DNA of 64,000 bases from Azolla caroliniana (GCA_043228905.1 JBHGNT010000022.1:1550001-1614000), one strand, 5' to 3'. Shown: positions 35,649 to 47,405, counted from the first letter of the stretch. Translations and numbers: made by a program. Notes: generated by a model not told the origin, from the sequence alone.

Positions 35649-36000
35649 TGTTGGGAGACAGGTCCCTCCGGATGGGAAGAGAGAAGAACAGTGCCGATGA
35701 ACAAACTCGACCGAGGCCGAAACCGGATGAGGAGTACCCGGCTACGGAGAGCCGGATGGCGCAGACCCGGTGAGAACCGGATGAGGAGTACCCGGCTACG
35801 GAGAGCCGGATGGTGCAGACCCGGTGAGGAATGCTCATCGGATGAAGAGACATATTCGTAAATATGTTTCTGAGAGTCCATCGAGGCTATATTTGTAAAT
35901 AGCCGAAAAGTCATATTACTATAAATATGACTTAGGGAAAACTTTTACTAACTGTTGTTGTTATTCTTGTTGGTGTAAGAAGAGAGAGCGCATAACTGTG

Positions 36001-36032
<32 letters not shown>

Positions 36033-36273
36033 TCGTTGCCTCTGTTGTAACCGCCGCCTGTGGCGAAGATCGTGAGCGCGAGGTCGTTGTGATATAGTGA
36101 TAGTTTGGAGTCTGTGGACTCCCGTGGTTTTTCGCTCTTAGGGTTTTCCATGTTAAACATCTTGCGTATTTTTCTCTCCTTTGTGTCGTGTTTTTCGCTT
36201 CCCGTTTTCTGTGTATGATTCTAAGCTCGGTTGTGGCTGAGCGTTGCGTATAGGGAGCGTGCAGTTCCCATCA
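35649..36273 (+). repeat. 3' LTR of copia C
   Basis: 625 bp. It has only two copies of the 53-bp unit present three times in the 5' LTR, a shorter (GA)n tract, and a deletion of about 20 bp after it. Ends CCCATCA before TTTTA. Confidence 0.9.
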
Positions 36274-36278
36274 TTTTA

Positions 36279-36550
36279 TGTGATTTTCACACCATTGTCG
36301 AAAATCTTCATGACATCCACCCCCACCAAACCGCATGTCCTCTGGTACGTGCCAAGAAGAGAGAGTGTGAGATTTCGGCTACGGTGATCAATTAGATTCT
36401 CCATGTCCTCATTCACATCCGTCATAGTATCTTCATCGTCGAGGTGATCGAGGTCAGGATCCTCGTCTTGTCTTTTCTTGAAAACCTTAACTCTTTTTCC
36501 CACAATGGGTATGGCCAACCTTGATCCATCTAGCTCTGCAAGGTGGTATG
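36279..36550 (-). pseudogene. Gypsy E, C-terminal end of pol
   Basis: Minus-strand frame continuing the one broken at 41908: HLAELDGSRLAIPI, then an acidic/basic tail ending FDNGVKIT, with its TAA in the TTTTA duplication at 36274-36278. The tail after integrase is about 90 residues and has no recognised domain. Confidence 0.75.
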
Positions 36551-37167
36551 TGTTGAAAAACAGTGCTCGGCCACAACCGAGGAATGGGATCAACTCACAG
36601 AAAACAGGAAATAGAAAAATGCACAAAACAATAGAGAGAAAGGTACACTGGATGTTTTACGTGGAAAACCCTAAATGGGAAAAACCACGGGAGTCCTCAA
36701 ACTCCAACTATCACTATGAACAGGGATGTACACTGGTGAAGCTACAAGGCAACAACCTTGAGCTCACTGTCTTCGCCACAGGCGGCGGTAATACACAGAG
36801 GCAACGACCTCTTCGTCTCTCACTCTCTCTCTCGGCTGCTCTCGCTTCTCATGAAAAATGAGCAACAACATAAAACTGTTTGCCCTAAGTCATATTTATA
36901 CACATATGACTTTCGGGCTATTTACAAATATAGCCTCAAGGGCTCTTGGCAAACATATTCACAAATATGTCTCCGCATCCGGATCTCTCTCCGGGTACAT
37001 TCATCATCCGGTTCCGTAACCGGGGTCTTCATCATCCGGCTCCGTAACCGGGGTCTTCATCATCCGGTTCCGTAACCGGGGTCTTCATCATCCGGCTCCG
37101 TAACCGCAACCGGGCTTGCCGTCATTCATCTCCGGACATCCCATCCGGAGGGACCGAAATCCCAACA
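36551..37167 (-). repeat. 3' LTR of copia B-minus
   Basis: 617 bp. In the U3 part a 28-bp unit (CCGGTTCCGTAACCGGGGTC..) is repeated four times at about 36998-37108. Polypurine tract AAGGGGGAGTT (minus strand) at 37168-37178. Confidence 0.94.
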
Positions 37168-37177
37168 AACTCCCCCT

Positions 37178-40100
37178 TCACTTCGGCATGGGATGTCTCT
37201 CCAGTCCGATCCTCTTCCGGCATGCTTCCAGCTTGTCGGGTGTGAGCACCTTGGTCAGCATATCTGACCCGTTCTCGTCCGTGTGGACCTTCGTCAGCTC
37301 GAACTCCTTGTCTTCTATCCTTTCCCGGATCCAGTGATATCTTCGCTGGATGTGCTTCGTCCGGGAGTGATAAGCCGCGTTCTTCGCAAGGTGGATGGCA
37401 CTCTGACTGTCGCAGTAGAGTCGGTACTCCTCCTGCTGGATACCGAGCTCTCTAATGAAATCCTTCATCCATATTATTTCCTTGCCGGCTTCAACAGCTG
37501 CCATGTACTCCGCCTCCGTGGTTGACAACGCAACCGTCTTCTGCAGCCTCGACTGCCACGAAACGGCTCCCCCTGCATAGGTCATCACATACCCTGATGT
37601 GGACCGGCTGGTATCTGCATCAGCCGACATATCCGAATCGGTGAAGCCGTCGAGTTCAGGCTTACCGGAGCCGAATCGGAGGCACACGTTTGCCGTGCCC
37701 TTCAGGTATCGAAGTATCCACTTGACCGCGTTCCAATGCTCTTTGCCGGGATTGCTCATGTACCGGCTCACCACTCCGACTGCGTATCCAATGTCTGGTC
37801 TTGTACACACCATTGCGTACATCAAGCTTCCGACAGCAGAGGCATATGGTACTTTCATCATGTCCTCTTTCTCAGCCTTTGTCCTGGGGCTTTGCTTGCT
37901 GGACAGCTTGCAGTTTGCCAGGAGGGTTGATCCGACCGGTCTTGCTTCCGACATGTTGAACCGTTGAAGCACCTTTGTCACGTACTTCTCCTGTGACAGC
38001 CACAACTGCTTCTTGCTCCGGTCCCGGATGATGTGCATCCCTAGTATTTGTCTCGCCGGACCCAAGTCCTTCATTGAGAAGGGTCGGTGAAGAGCCTTCT
38101 TCAGCATCCGTATCTTGACCTGGTCCCGTCCGACGATCAACATGTCGTCCACGTACAAGAGGAGTATTAGAGAGTCTCCTCCTTCGAACTTCTTCACAAA
38201 CACGCAGTGGTCAGACTGCGTTTTGTGGTACCCTTCGTCGGTCATGAAGGAGTCGAACTTCCGGTACCATTGCCGGGGAGCCTGCTTCAGTCCGTAAAGG
38301 CTCTTCTTCAACCGGCATACCAGGTGCTCCTTCCCTTTCTTCTCGAATCCTTCCGGTTGCTGCATGTAGATCTCTTCATCGAGGTCGCCGTGAAGGAATG
38401 CCGTCTTCACGTCCATCTGTTCTACCTCGAGGTCCATGCTTGCCGCTATGCTCAGCACCGTCCGGATGGAGGTCATCTTTACTACCGGGGCAAATATCTC
38501 GTCGAAGTCGACGCCCTTCTTTTGCTGAAACCCCTTCACCACGATCCTGGCTTTGTATCTCGGGGGGTTTCCGGCATCTCCCGGTTTCAGCTTGAACACC
38601 CACTTGTTTCGAAGTGCCCGCTTTCCTTTCGGCAACTCCACAAGTTCATATGTGTGATTCTCATGCAGGGAATCCATCTCGTCCTGCATGGCACTCGACC
38701 ACCTGCGGCTCTGGGTGTCATGTTTTGCTTCTTCAAAACTTTCCGGCTCCCCCTCGTCTGTTAGCAGCACGTGCTCTGGTTCCGGAAATCTCCGGGGGGC
38801 CCTTCTCTCTCTTAGAGGATATCTCCGTTCGGGGGCTTCGGTAACCGGTTCTTCCGATTCTTCTTCTTCATCGGAATCCATTTCGGGATCGGGGCCGGTT
38901 CCGGTATCATTTTCATCTTCTTCGGCCGGTTCTGTTTCTTCACCGTCTTCGGCCGGATCCTCGAGTGCTAACCGGTCCCTTGCCGGTCGGGACTGCTCCT
39001 CGTAGAGTTGATCCTCACCGGTCGACTTTGAGCTCTTCATCTTCTTCTCCGACTCCCAGTCGGCGAGTGTCTTGTCCTCCATGAAGATGATGTCTCGACT
39101 CCTGAATATCTTCTTGTCGACCGGGTCCCATACTCGGTAGCCGAACTCGTCGTCACCGTAACCGAGGAATATGCATGGCCGGGTCTTTGGATCTAGCTTT
39201 CCTCTCCGGTCCTTTGCCACATGCACGTATGCGAGACACCCGAACACCTTCAGATGCCGGTAGGATACTTCCCTACCGGTCCACACTCTCTGCGGCGTGT
39301 CTCCGTCCAAAGGTACTGAGGGTGATCTGTTTATCACGTATGTCGCCGTCGACATCGCCTCAGCCCAAAACCCCTTGGGTAATTTCGCATGCGCCAGCAT
39401 ACTCCGGACCCTCTCCATTATGGTCCGGTTCATCCTCTCGGCCAGCCCGTTCAGTTCCGGCGTCTTCGGCACAGTAAACTCGAGCCGGATTCCCTTCGAG
39501 CGACAGTACTCCTGGAACTGCCCCCGGTATTCCCCTCCGTTATCCGCTCGTATCGCTTTCAGCTTCTTGCCGGATTCTCTTTCCACTCTCGCGTGGAGTT
39601 CTTTGAAGACGGACAACACTTGGTCCTTTGTCTTCAACGGTGCCGTCCACAGCTTCCGGCTGTGGTCATCAATGAATGTCACGAAGTACTGGGCTCCGCC
39701 ATGTGACTTCGTTTCTACCTGACACACATCAGTGTGCACCAGCTCCAATGGTGCGCTACGTCTCGTCGGTGGCCTTGAGTGGAAGGAGGTCCGGTTTTGC
39801 TTACCGGCCAGGCAGTCGGTGCACTTCTCCAGGTGCACATGCTTCACTGGAATAAGGTTGTCTTCTGCAAGCCTCTTCATCCCCTTCTCACTCATGTGGC
39901 ACAGTCTCTTGTGCCACAGCTCACCGGCAGTGTCGGCTGCCACGTTCAGCTCCTCCGGACAGAGCCGGGAATTCATCAGGTACAGGGTGTTGACCTTCCG
40001 GGCCCGAGCCACTATCAGGCTCCCTTTGCTGAACTTCATGACACCGTTCCGGATGCTACCCGTGTAGCCTTCATCGTCTAGCCTCCCGGCCGAAATCAGG

Positions 40101-41254
40101 TTCAATCGAACCTCCGGAACGTGTCGAACATCCTTCAGCAGCATTTTGCATCCGGTCGGGGTTGTCAACCACACGTCTCCTATGCCGGCAATCCGGCACG
40201 TACCTTCATTCCCCATCCGAACGCAGCCATGCTCACCGGCTGTGTAGGATGAGAAGTATCTTCTCTCCGGGGTCAGGTGGAACGATGCTCCGGAATCGAC
40301 CACCCAGGTCGTCTCATCGCCGGCTACGTTTAGTTCATCTTCTTCGGTGATGAGCATGATTTCTTCCTCACTTGCCGCGAGTGCCGTTGTTCCTTTCCGG
40401 TCCTGCCCTCGCCGGTCCGAACCTCTCCGGTCCGTGGCTCCCCGGTATGCACCGTTTCTCTCCGGTGACTTCTTCGAATCGGTGTCGTCGGCTCCGTCGT
40501 CCTTTCGGTAATGCCGACAATTCTTCCGGAAGTGCCCCGGCTTCCCACAGTGGAAGCATGTGGGCCTTCCTCTTGACTGCGACCGGGTCCCCGACTTCTC
40601 TCGTCTTTGCGGACTCCGGTGCCATTGTCTTCCCCGATCCGATTCGGTAAGCAGCGCCTTCGAGTCGGAGACCGGTTCTTTATCTCTCCGACGCGCTTCT
40701 TCGTTCAAAATACTTGTCTTTACCGTTTGCAGGGACAAGTTATCTTCCGTGCAGGAGGTGCTGAGAGTCACCACCAAGTTCTCCCAGCTTTCCGGCAATG
40801 TACACATCAGGATGATGGCTTGCATTGCATCCTCCAACGGGAACTTGATCGCCGCAAGCTGGTTCACGAATCCCATGAACGTGCTTACGTGTTCCACCAT
40901 ACTTTCGCCGTCCCGGTACTTGAGGTTCACTATCTTTCTCATCAGGGAGGTCCGGTTCAACGCATTCTTCCTCTCGTAGAGGCCCGACAGCTTCCTCCAC
41001 ATCTCATATGCGTTGGTGTCGTTCGCCACGTGTTGTAGAACGCTCACGTCGACGTATTGCCGAATGGTTGCAACGGCTTTCCGGTTCAGAAGCCTCCACT
41101 CCGTCTCAAGTACCCCCTTGGGTATTTCCGACCTGTCGATCGGTTCATACAGGTCCCGAACAATGAGCAGATCCTCCATCTTTATCTTCCAGTCGGCGTA
41201 GTTCTGCGCGTTCAGCACCATCATGCCCGGAGGCCCACTACCGCCGCCTTCCAT
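37178..41254 (-). CDS. Copia B-minus gag-pol polyprotein
   Basis: Uninterrupted 1358-residue frame. The Met at 41254 (MEGGGSG) is chosen because it lies downstream of the primer-binding site and matches the B-plus start; the upstream Met at 41311 lies in the LTR. Domains: gag opening NAQNYADWKIKMEDLL, zinc knuckle CFHCGKPGHFRKNC, protease VVDSGASFHLTP, pre-integrase LWHKRLCHMS, integrase core HTDVCQV / RADNGGEY / NGLAERMNR, RT with YVDDMLIVGRD, and RNase H STTEAEYMA. Integrase before RT makes it copia. An acidic Glu/Asp-rich spacer separates integrase from RT. Nothing is visibly defective. Confidence 0.95.
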   Translation of the reverse strand: MEGGGSGPPGMMVLNAQNYADWKIKMEDLLIVRDLYEPIDRSEIPKGVLETEWRLLNRKAVATIRQYVDVSVLQHVANDTNAYEMWRKLSGLYERKNALNRTSLMRKIVNLKYRDGESMVEHVSTFMGFVNQLAAIKFPLEDAMQAIILMCTLPESWENLVVTLSTSCTEDNLSLQTVKTSILNEEARRRDKEPVSDSKALLTESDRGRQWHRSPQRREKSGTRSQSRGRPTCFHCGKPGHFRKNCRHYRKDDGADDTDSKKSPERNGAYRGATDRRGSDRRGQDRKGTTALAASEEEIMLITEEDELNVAGDETTWVVDSGASFHLTPERRYFSSYTAGEHGCVRMGNEGTCRIAGIGDVWLTTPTGCKMLLKDVRHVPEVRLNLISAGRLDDEGYTGSIRNGVMKFSKGSLIVARARKVNTLYLMNSRLCPEELNVAADTAGELWHKRLCHMSEKGMKRLAEDNLIPVKHVHLEKCTDCLAGKQNRTSFHSRPPTRRSAPLELVHTDVCQVETKSHGGAQYFVTFIDDHSRKLWTAPLKTKDQVLSVFKELHARVERESGKKLKAIRADNGGEYRGQFQEYCRSKGIRLEFTVPKTPELNGLAERMNRTIMERVRSMLAHAKLPKGFWAEAMSTATYVINRSPSVPLDGDTPQRVWTGREVSYRHLKVFGCLAYVHVAKDRRGKLDPKTRPCIFLGYGDDEFGYRVWDPVDKKIFRSRDIIFMEDKTLADWESEKKMKSSKSTGEDQLYEEQSRPARDRLALEDPAEDGEETEPAEEDENDTGTGPDPEMDSDEEEESEEPVTEAPERRYPLRERRAPRRFPEPEHVLLTDEGEPESFEEAKHDTQSRRWSSAMQDEMDSLHENHTYELVELPKGKRALRNKWVFKLKPGDAGNPPRYKARIVVKGFQQKKGVDFDEIFAPVVKMTSIRTVLSIAASMDLEVEQMDVKTAFLHGDLDEEIYMQQPEGFEKKGKEHLVCRLKKSLYGLKQAPRQWYRKFDSFMTDEGYHKTQSDHCVFVKKFEGGDSLILLLYVDDMLIVGRDQVKIRMLKKALHRPFSMKDLGPARQILGMHIIRDRSKKQLWLSQEKYVTKVLQRFNMSEARPVGSTLLANCKLSSKQSPRTKAEKEDMMKVPYASAVGSLMYAMVCTRPDIGYAVGVVSRYMSNPGKEHWNAVKWILRYLKGTANVCLRFGSGKPELDGFTDSDMSADADTSRSTSGYVMTYAGGAVSWQSRLQKTVALSTTEAEYMAAVEAGKEIIWMKDFIRELGIQQEEYRLYCDSQSAIHLAKNAAYHSRTKHIQRRYHWIRERIEDKEFELTKVHTDENGSDMLTKVLTPDKLEACRKRIGLERHPMPK

Positions 41255-41270
41255 TTTCTGTGTTACCGTC

Positions 41271-41282
41271 GCTCTGATACCA
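41271..41282 (-). promoter_or_regulatory. Primer-binding site of copia B-minus
   Basis: Minus-strand TGGTATCAGAGC, three bases inside the 5' LTR; initiator tRNA-Met type. Confidence 0.93.
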
Positions 41283-41285
41283 GTT

Positions 41286-41902
41286 TGTTGAAAAACAGTG
41301 CTCGGCCACAACCGAGGAATGGGATCAACTCACAGAAAACAGGAAATAGAAAAATGCACAAAACAATAGAGAGAAAGGTACACTGGATGTTTTACGTGGA
41401 AAACCCTAAATGGGAAAAACCACGGGAGTCCTCAAACTCCAACTATCACTATGAACAGGGATGTACACTGGTGAAGCTACAAGGCAACAACCTTGAGCTC
41501 ACTGTCTTCGCCACAGGCGGCGGTAATACACAGAGGCAACGACCTCTTCGTCTCTCACTCTCTCTCTCGGCTGCTCTCGCTTCTCATGAAAAATGAGCAA
41601 CAACATAAAACTGTTTGCCCTAAGTCATATTTATACACATATGACTTTCGGGCTATTTACAAATATAGCCTCAAGGGCTCTTGGCAAACATATTCACAAA
41701 TATGTCTCCGCATCCGGATCTCTCTCCGGGTACATTCATCATCCGGTTCCGTAACCGGGGTCTTCATCATCCGGCTCCGTAACCGGGGTCTTCATCATCC
41801 GGTTCCGTAACCGGGGTCTTCATCATCCGGCTCCGTAACCGCAACCGGGCTTGCCGTCATTCATCTCCGGACATCCCATCCGGAGGGACCGAAATCCCAA
41901 CA
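41286..41902 (-). repeat. 5' LTR of copia B-minus
   Basis: 617 bp, same as 36551-37167 by eye, including four copies of the 28-bp unit at about 41733-41843. Confidence 0.94.
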
Positions 41903-41907
41903 GTATG

Positions 41908-44900
41908 TGGCATTGTCGTTGGCACTTATCACCACATACGGTATGAACCATCTTCTTACGAACTTCCTTGTTGTACTGTGTTGATTGTCAAGGCTGCCGT
42001 CGTAGACTAATACCCAATCTCCTTCTTCAATCTTCTTGGGATGCAGTCGATGCGTCTTGTCGAACCGAATTTTGTTCTTCACTAAGGCTACCTCCATCAT
42101 TTTTCGTGCATGTTTTGGATCTTCAGGTCTCCTTTCAAGTTGCCTTATCCGTGCCGCTAATAATTCTTCTCGGCTCATCTCGTTCTCCCATGGTATCGCT
42201 ACCCATGAGGCGATTGTCCTTTCGATGGGCATCACCGGCTTTTGACCATGTTCCATAGATAAGCTCCGTTGGCATATACCCTGTCACTGAGATGTGTGTC
42301 GTTCTGTAGGCCCACAAGGCATAGGGCAATTCCCGACTTGACCGTTGCATGCTCGTATGATGGCTTTGACGATCTTCCCATTCGCTTCTGGATTGTAGGT
42401 AGTCGTGAGGGAGAGCTTCACGCCTAGTCGTTCGAAAAGCTCCGTTGCTTCGTGTGCGTCCAACTCCCCTCGGTCGGAGACTATCTTCCCCACACATCCG
42501 TATAGGCAGACAACCTCTTCAAGTAGAAATTTGCAAACAATTGACGTCGTCTTATTTGTCAAGGCCCGCCCTTCCACTTGATTTGTCAAGTCTTCTCTTG
42601 CTAGCACTAAGTACTTCATTTGTCCCACTCCCATTGGTATCGAGACCAGATCAACCATCCATTTGAAGTGTATGGTGAGCGGGTATGTTGGTCGTAGCTC
42701 ATCATGATGACGTATGTTGGAATGTATTTGGCAAGTTTCGCATGTGGACACGAAATGGAATACATCTTTGTACATGCTTGGCCACCAATACTTTTCCTTC
42801 AACTTTTCAAACGTCGCCCATGTTCCTCTATGACCTGCCCAAGCACTCTCGTGGAATTTGGTCATCAACGTCCCTTGCTCTTCTTTCTTCACCACCACTC
42901 GACGTGGTATTCCCATCCTTCTTTTTGGGTGTCACCAAAGGAAGCCTCCCTTCAGGAAGTATCGATAAGCTTTCTTTCGGATTCGTAGAGCCTCCTCCTT
43001 TGTCAACAAAGCATTTGTCGTCATTGTTCTTAAGAATCTGCCGATCAGTAACCACTCTCCTTCGTACTTGACCTCGTTGAAGGTGTGGAGGGTTAGCGTG
43101 TCCTTGTCTTCCACCGATAATCGAGTCATCTTGAAGAAGTCGAGGGTGACGTCTTCATCTTCCAAAACCATGTCACTTTCACTTTCAAATCTTGCCCTTG
43201 ACAGCATATAAGCCATGGCGTTCTTCTTGCCTGCAATGTGGCGGATCTCTAGGCTTAAAGACTTGATATAGGCGATCCACCTTAGCATAGCTAAATCTGG
43301 GGTCGCACATCCCGATATCATTTTGAGGATTGGGAGACAATCTGTCTCTATTATCACTTCCGACCCGATCAAGTAATCTTTGTCCGTCTTCACTGCCGAC
43401 ACAATACCCCAAAGTTCCCGCTTGACTTGGGCGTATCTTTGTTGCCGTTCGCTGAGAACTTTTGCTCCGAACCGGATGGCATATTGTGCATTATCTTCTC
43501 CTTCTTGGTTGATGACCCACCCGATTCCGGTTGGGCTCGTATCTACAATGACATAAATCGGCTTTCCTTCGGTATAGTTGGCCTTTCTTAGTGCTAGAGC
43601 TTCAAGAAGTAGTTTCTTCAATCTTCGCATCGCGTTCGTATGCTCGTCACGCCATTCGAACTTCACTCTTTTCTTTAGCAATCCATATAATGGCTCGACG
43701 ACATGAGCGTAGTGCGGAATCCATATATGGTAAAATACACATGCTACAAGGAACCTTCAAACCTCTGTTTGGTTTACGCATTCTTCTTTCATGTCCTGGA
43801 TCGCGTTCACCTTTGATGGCGAAGGCTTCCGGCCGTATGCTCCACATAAGTGACCTACCACCAAGATCTCTAGTTTCCTGAATGCGGATTTCTCTCCCGA
43901 AAATGTGAAATTCGCGTCTTCGAGCCTTTGGAGCACCTTCTCGCAATCTTTCATATGATCCGCGACGAACTTTCTACACCCTTCCTTATCTTTTGATTCA
44001 TTCTTCTCTTCATCCAAACATCCTTTTATTGGAATATCATCCAAGAATGGCATCGTAATGTCCGGGATGCAATCCTTCAAGACCTTGTTCATGGCATTCA
44101 CCATATGAGCCACCGAGTTCGTTGCACCTTGAGGTAAGGTACACATCCGCACGAGCCCGATCGGAGTCCTCATGGTTGTAATGTCATGACTATCGATCGC
44201 CAATTGGAATTGGTCATATCCGGAGTAGAGATCACCAATGGAGTAGATGGACCAGCCCGCAAACGCCTCGGCAAATTCGTCCACGCTCGGATCGATTCCA
44301 ACATTTCGAATTGTCACCTTGTTGACGAGTTGAAGATCCTGGATAAATCGCAATGATCCATTCTTCTTCGGCACCGTGAACCACCTATTAGAGCAAGGAG
44401 CATTCGACGGATCTCGAATACCCATATTCACTTTCTCCTTTAAGAGCTCGATCAGCTTCGGAAGGTGCGCTCTTGGAATTGGTATCGGTTTCAAATTCCA
44501 AGGCACATGCGGCACTATGAAGATCACCATCGGCTCTATAATCTTTGGGTCGGCACATCCGATTTCTTGGGGAGAGAACGCGAAGGCTTTCCCATGCCTT
44601 TCAAGCATTTCACGAAACTTTCTCTCCTCTTCAAGGAGGAGGAAATCCTCCTTTCCAACTTGTAGCTTTCTTTTCGTCTCTTCGGTGAAGACATGACCTA
44701 TTGTCTTTGGATCCCTTAAGCTTGGATCATTAGTGACTTCCTTCATCTTTTGCTAGCTATCTTCCGGTAGCGGAACCGCAACTGGCTTAATATTCTTATA
44801 CACCGTTTTATATTTTGTGTTGACTTCAGCTTCCTCCATCAAGATGCCATGATAGTATTCATTGATGATAGTGTACATGTTGACGGAGTTAACCGAAATC

Positions 44901-45127
44901 ACGTGTTGGTCGTGAAGATAGCTCAAGTCCACGATGTCCTCGATTTCGCCGATGGTGTCGTTAAATGAGGCTTCTTCCATAATATGCGTCACGAACTCTT
45001 CTTCTTCTATTATGTTTTCTTCTTTCAACATCTTTTCGAATTCTTGTATCCGACGCTTGTCCTTCTTGTCGGGTAGTACTAGTTTACATGTGCCACTACG
45101 CGTGACACATGTTGCTTCTCCTCGCAA
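41908..45127 (-). pseudogene. Gypsy E RT, RNase H and integrase
   Basis: Reads leftward. After a leader segment there is RT (WFTVPKKNGSLRFIQDLQ, CTLPQGATNS, active site PFLDD), RNase H (VIVDTSPTGIGWV, DCLPILK, LSLEIRHIAGKKNA), and integrase (HESAWAGHRG, CETCQIHSN, WMVDLVSIP, IVSDRGELDA). Breaks: TAG at 44753-44755, TGA at 43757-43759 and at 42932-42934, and frameshifts near 42280 and 42140. After YNPEANGK the sequence goes straight to IVKA; the segment that should carry the third catalytic Glu is missing. Order RT-RNase H-integrase shows gypsy. Not functional. Confidence 0.88.
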
Positions 45128-45201
45128 TCCACGTGCTCTATTTTCTTGTGGGGACTTGTGATTGCTTAGACTATTTGTGCCCCATGCTCCAATAGTCCAT
45201 T

Positions 45202-46173
45202 CTAAAAATCCGAGGATTCGCCTCCAAGACTATCTCGATTTCTTTCGTGATTAGCTCGCAACGTTAGGAATTGAACAAATCTTTGGTTGTCAAGACTCTT
45301 TATTCGAGCAAATGCCGCACCATTGTCGAACACTTTGGTTTCCATCCGAGATGATGTGATATACGGTTGTCCTAGGATGACAGGATGCGACGCCGATTCT
45401 TGCATGAAGAAGTGTTGATCCATCTCCACATCCCCGATCGCGACTTTAACATTGGGACAAGCTTGGTACAAGTCCTCCATAGTCTTTGTTGCCGCGCGAA
45501 TCTTCCATTCGTGATTTGTATTGATTGGCCATTTTCCTTTTTTGTAGAAGTCGGTTGACATGAGGTTGATCTCCGAGTCGTGGTCGATCAAGGCTACCAC
45601 GGTTTCTTTCTTCTCCCCGAATTTCACCGGCATCTCCGTTGTCGCTCGTGCCCAATGAGGTCGAGTATAGTGGCTGTCCACCATTTCTTCATCGACTTCG
45701 TCTCTTGCCATCGTTATGGCATTTGCTTTCGCTTTTAGGGGCTTCTCTTCTTCTTCGTCCGATTGTTGCCATTTTCGCTTTACAAGGTCCACGATCGTGT
45801 CATGGAACTCCTTCTTCATAATGCCGAGTAGTTCCCTCAAGGACAAAGTCACTTGGCTATCAAGAACGCGTTCCTCTAGAATCTTCTTCAGGTCTATTGT
45901 CTGCTCTATGTCCGACCTTAGCTTATAGGTAGGCATAGTCCTTGCCTTTCGAACGGGGTCTTCAACACCAATCTTCACGGACCGAACCGTCTCTTCGACT
46001 CGTTTGCTCGACTCCACTTTTCGGCTAGCGTCTCCTTCCTCCATTTGTGAAGATCGACTCATTTCTACATCTTCTTTCTTTTTCACGTTCCTTGTTTCAT
46101 GTCTCTTTGATGGGCCTTGCTCTTCTATTCTCTTTCTCTTTTCTTCGACGAATACCTCGTGGTTGTCGCACAT
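45202..46173 (-). pseudogene. Gypsy E protease-containing frame
   Basis: A 323-residue frame. The ATG at 46173 overlaps the TGA of the gag frame as TGATG. The N-terminal half is Lys/Glu-rich. The protease core reads VVALIDHDSEINLMS, followed by the flap-side PVILGQPYI. The catalytic Asp is followed by His-Asp where retroviral-type proteases have Ser/Thr-Gly. The next frame (45127) is in a different phase, so a shift or a lesion separates protease from RT. Confidence 0.75.
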
Positions 46174-47405
46174 CACTCTGTGAGTATGGTGTTGTCATCC
46201 ACTGGATCCGACCACCCGGTTATGCTTTGCACGCTTCGGTTTGCAAGCTCTACCTCGTTCGATGTGACCTTCCCCATCTTCTCATACTCGAGAACGGAAG
46301 ACCAAAACTTTGCTCCCACTTTCACAACTTCATTTTTGTCTTTCCCGACTCTTATTCCGGCCGTTGCAGCATAGTGTATCGCATCCACATGAGTCGCCTC
46401 AGCATCTTCCATATATTTCTTCATTCCCCTTCTTCCGAAATTCACCTGTAGGGGTCTTTGAGTTTTAGTTGAGTAGATCATGTTGTCATATATGTATACG
46501 ATATTTTGTCGGATCGCCTCTCGAAGGCTCGCGCAATCCCTTCTCATGTGGTCCATGCTATCGCACCACACACATCTAAAGGGTTCTTTTCCTTTGGGGC
46601 CCCGACGATTCATGTTGGCTAGCGTGACCATCTCGAACTTCTTCGCTAGCTCTTCGATGATGTCGTCATCAATCTTCCTTTCTTCCGGGCTGCTTTGTTT
46701 GGGCGGCTTAGCTACTTTTGGTTGTCTTGTTTTCTCCGCAACAGTCAATCCCGCCAGGTCGGTGTCATCAACCCACTAACGATGCTTGTCGAGCCTATTG
46801 CATGCTTGCTTCACCGCAACCCAGTCCGCCACAAGCTCGTTCGCTTGGGTATCATCTTCGAGGAGAGTACCCAGTTCTCGTCTATCCTTTATATCCACAA
46901 CCTTTAGGAAGTACAAAGTTTTGTCCTCCTCAAGTAGCATTTGGTTTGTGGCGGGGAGACGACGAAACACTTGGTCAAATTCATCGTACACCCTCGAGGC
47001 ACTCATCTTCTTGTTCTTCTTTTCTATCCACTTCATCAAGGCATGTCGAGTCATCCTCGACAAATCTTCCATCGCGAACTCTGCTAATATTGCTTTCTCG
47101 AATTCCGACCACGTTGTCTTCCCTTCTTGAAGCTCAATGACGCGCCTTTGGATGTTGTTGGCGACCACTCTCTTGAAACTTGTGATTTGACGCGCTTCAG
47201 ACACGTCCCTTTGATTCATGTCCCTTCTATATGCATCAAGGAACTTTGTAATGTTCCTTCTGTCAAATTGACCCTCGAGCTCAACGACATGGTCGACAAC
47301 CTTCTCGACGCTCGCATCGTTGTCTCGAGATCTCATCATTTGTTCGACGATCAACATCATCCTTTCGAAGTCTCCCGCTTGATTGCTTGAGGACGCCATC
47401 TCCAA
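46173..47405 (-). pseudogene. Gypsy E gag
   Basis: Starts MEMASSSNQAGDFERM and continues in one phase to 46173, with a single in-frame TAG at 46776-46778. A gag core (SFKRVVANNIQRRV, WSEFEKAILAEF) and a zinc knuckle CVWCDSMDHMRRDC are visible. The TAG could be a lesion or, less likely, a readthrough site. Confidence 0.8.

Larger units (their letters stand above)
23667..36273 (+). mobile_element. Copia C, full length but disabled, with nested gypsy D
   Basis: Bounded by LTRs 23667-24419 and 35649-36273, each TGTTGGGAGA..CCCATCA, and by the 5-bp duplication TTTTA at 23662-23666 and 36274-36278. It lies within gypsy E. Internal order is primer-binding site, gag-protease-integrase-RT-RNase H, polypurine tract. 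Gypsy D (26273-33411) splits the integrase region. Excluding D, the element is about 5.5 kb. Closely related to family B. Confidence 0.93.
36551..41902 (-). mobile_element. Copia B-minus, complete element
   Basis: 5352 bp on the minus strand inside gypsy E, flanked by GTATG at 36546-36550 and 41903-41907. LTRs 36551-37167 and 41286-41902 are each 617 bp with no difference seen. Primer-binding site, single intact polyprotein and polypurine tract are all present. Confidence 0.95.

Noticed and set aside
38207-38764. 185-residue plus-strand frame (also at 51475-52032 on minus and 62691-63248 on plus)
   Set aside because: Antisense shadow of the conserved RT region, repeated because the pol genes are repeated.
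46776-46778. Stop-codon readthrough site in gypsy E gag
   Set aside because: The element has many other stops and shifts, so a plain lesion is more likely without conserved context from other copies.
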